This document shows positions 6,190 through 6,682 of a stretch of 6,682 bases of DNA, piece after piece. A program made the position numbers and the translations under genes. The first letter of the stretch is position 1. Every line of letters starts with the position of its first letter. The notes beneath the pieces were generated by a model. It searched no databases. It saw only the letters and a list, made by a program, of their open reading frames with translations, and was not told the DNA's origin. Source of the DNA: Parvularcula sp964342585 (lineage in GTDB: Bacteria > Pseudomonadota > Alphaproteobacteria > Caulobacterales > Parvularculaceae); the NCBI GenBank assembly GCA_964342585.1, contig CAYFHK010000138.1, positions 1 to 6,682 on the forward strand, written 5' to 3'.

Positions 6190-6193
6190 GCGA

Positions 6194-6682
6194 TCAACTC
6201 GGGCTCGGATAGTTCGGCGCTTCGCGGGTGATCGACACATCGTGCACGTGGCTTTCGCGCAGACCCGCATTGGTGATCTTCACGAACTGCGCCTTCTCGC
6301 GCATCTCTTGCAGATTGGCCGCACCCACATAGCCCATCGACGCACGAACACCGCCAACGAGCTGATGAAGGATGGCCGCGATCGGCCCTTTATACGGCAC
6401 GCGCCCCTCAATGCCTTCGGGCACGAGTTTCATCTGCTCTTTCACCTCGGCTTGGAAATACCGGTCGGCCGAGCCCCGTGCCATCGCAGTGATCGAGCCC
6501 ATGCCGCGATACGACTTATACGAACGGCCTTGGAACAAGAAGACTTCGCCTGGCGCTTCATCCGTGCCCGCCAGAAGCGAGCCGATCATGCAAGAGCTTG
6601 CGCCCGCCGCGAGGGCCTTTGCCATGTCGCCTGAATATTTGATCCCGCCATCGGCGATCACCGGCACGCCCTCTTCGCGGCC
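6194..6682 (-). CDS. guaB: IMP dehydrogenase GuaB, C-terminal part (5' end outside window)
   Basis: GuaB oxidises IMP to XMP with NAD+, the rate-limiting step of GMP synthesis. The minus-strand frame is open to the right edge and gives 162 residues before a TGA at 6194-6196. Numbered from the edge: VPVIADGGIKYSGD (6-19), which binds the IMP phosphate/ribose, GSLLAG (34-39), YRGMGS (58-63), the flap Arg-Tyr pair in ADRYFQ (72-77), EGIEGRVPYKG (89-99) and the bacterial C-terminus HDVSITREAPNYP (147-159). The catalytic-cysteine loop and the CBS pair lie upstream, outside the window. A GTG at 6667 is not a start, because similarity continues to the edge. What is present looks intact. rsmB follows 14 bp downstream on the same strand. 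Confidence 0.97.
   Translation of the reverse strand, partial: GREEGVPVIADGGIKYSGDMAKALAAGASSCMIGSLLAGTDEAPGEVFLFQGRSYKSYRGMGSITAMARGSADRYFQAEVKEQMKLVPEGIEGRVPYKGPIAAILHQLVGGVRASMGYVGAANLQEMREKAQFVKITNAGLRESHVHDVSITREAPNYPSPS

Overview
This moderately high-GC window looks like ordinary chromosomal DNA from an alphaproteobacterium. The best lineage markers are a DUF4167 protein (a family essentially confined to Alphaproteobacteria), the alphaproteobacterial form of RsmB (DLCAGGGGKT motif), and a CrtW-CrtZ carotenoid pair typical of pigmented, often aquatic members of that class. The lineage is inferred from protein character, not from a marker RNA.

Layout: on the plus strand, positions 1-934 hold the 3' part of a beta-carotene ketolase gene (crtW) and an overlapping beta-carotene hydroxylase gene (crtZ). 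Together these enzymes convert beta-carotene towards astaxanthin. Everything from 907 to the right edge is on the minus strand. Read in the direction of transcription (right to left) it runs: the C-terminal part of IMP dehydrogenase (guaB), the 16S rRNA m5C967 methyltransferase gene rsmB, a 291-bp stretch with no convincing gene, a DUF4167 protein, a short-chain dehydrogenase, queA and tgt. tgt and crtZ converge and overlap by 28 bp at their 3' ends.

Functionally, queA and tgt form a queuosine-tRNA pair. Tgt swaps guanine 34 for preQ1 in GUN-anticodon tRNAs, and QueA then builds epoxyqueuosine from that base. The two genes overlap by 8 bp and are probably translationally coupled. The dehydrogenase lies 38 bp upstream of queA and the DUF4167 gene 47 bp upstream of that, so DUF4167-SDR-queA-tgt could be one transcript. 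guaB and rsmB are 14 bp apart and form a second cluster. No mobile element, CRISPR array, RNA gene, toxin-antitoxin or defence system is visible.

I found no undescribed system. The observation most worth checking is that Tgt has lost two of the three cysteines of its normally conserved zinc site (Ser-x-Cys-x2-Ser) while its catalytic aspartates are intact. Smaller points are a possible hairpin covering the SDR ribosome-binding site, a possible near-leaderless start for the DUF4167 gene, and the uncertain crtZ start.
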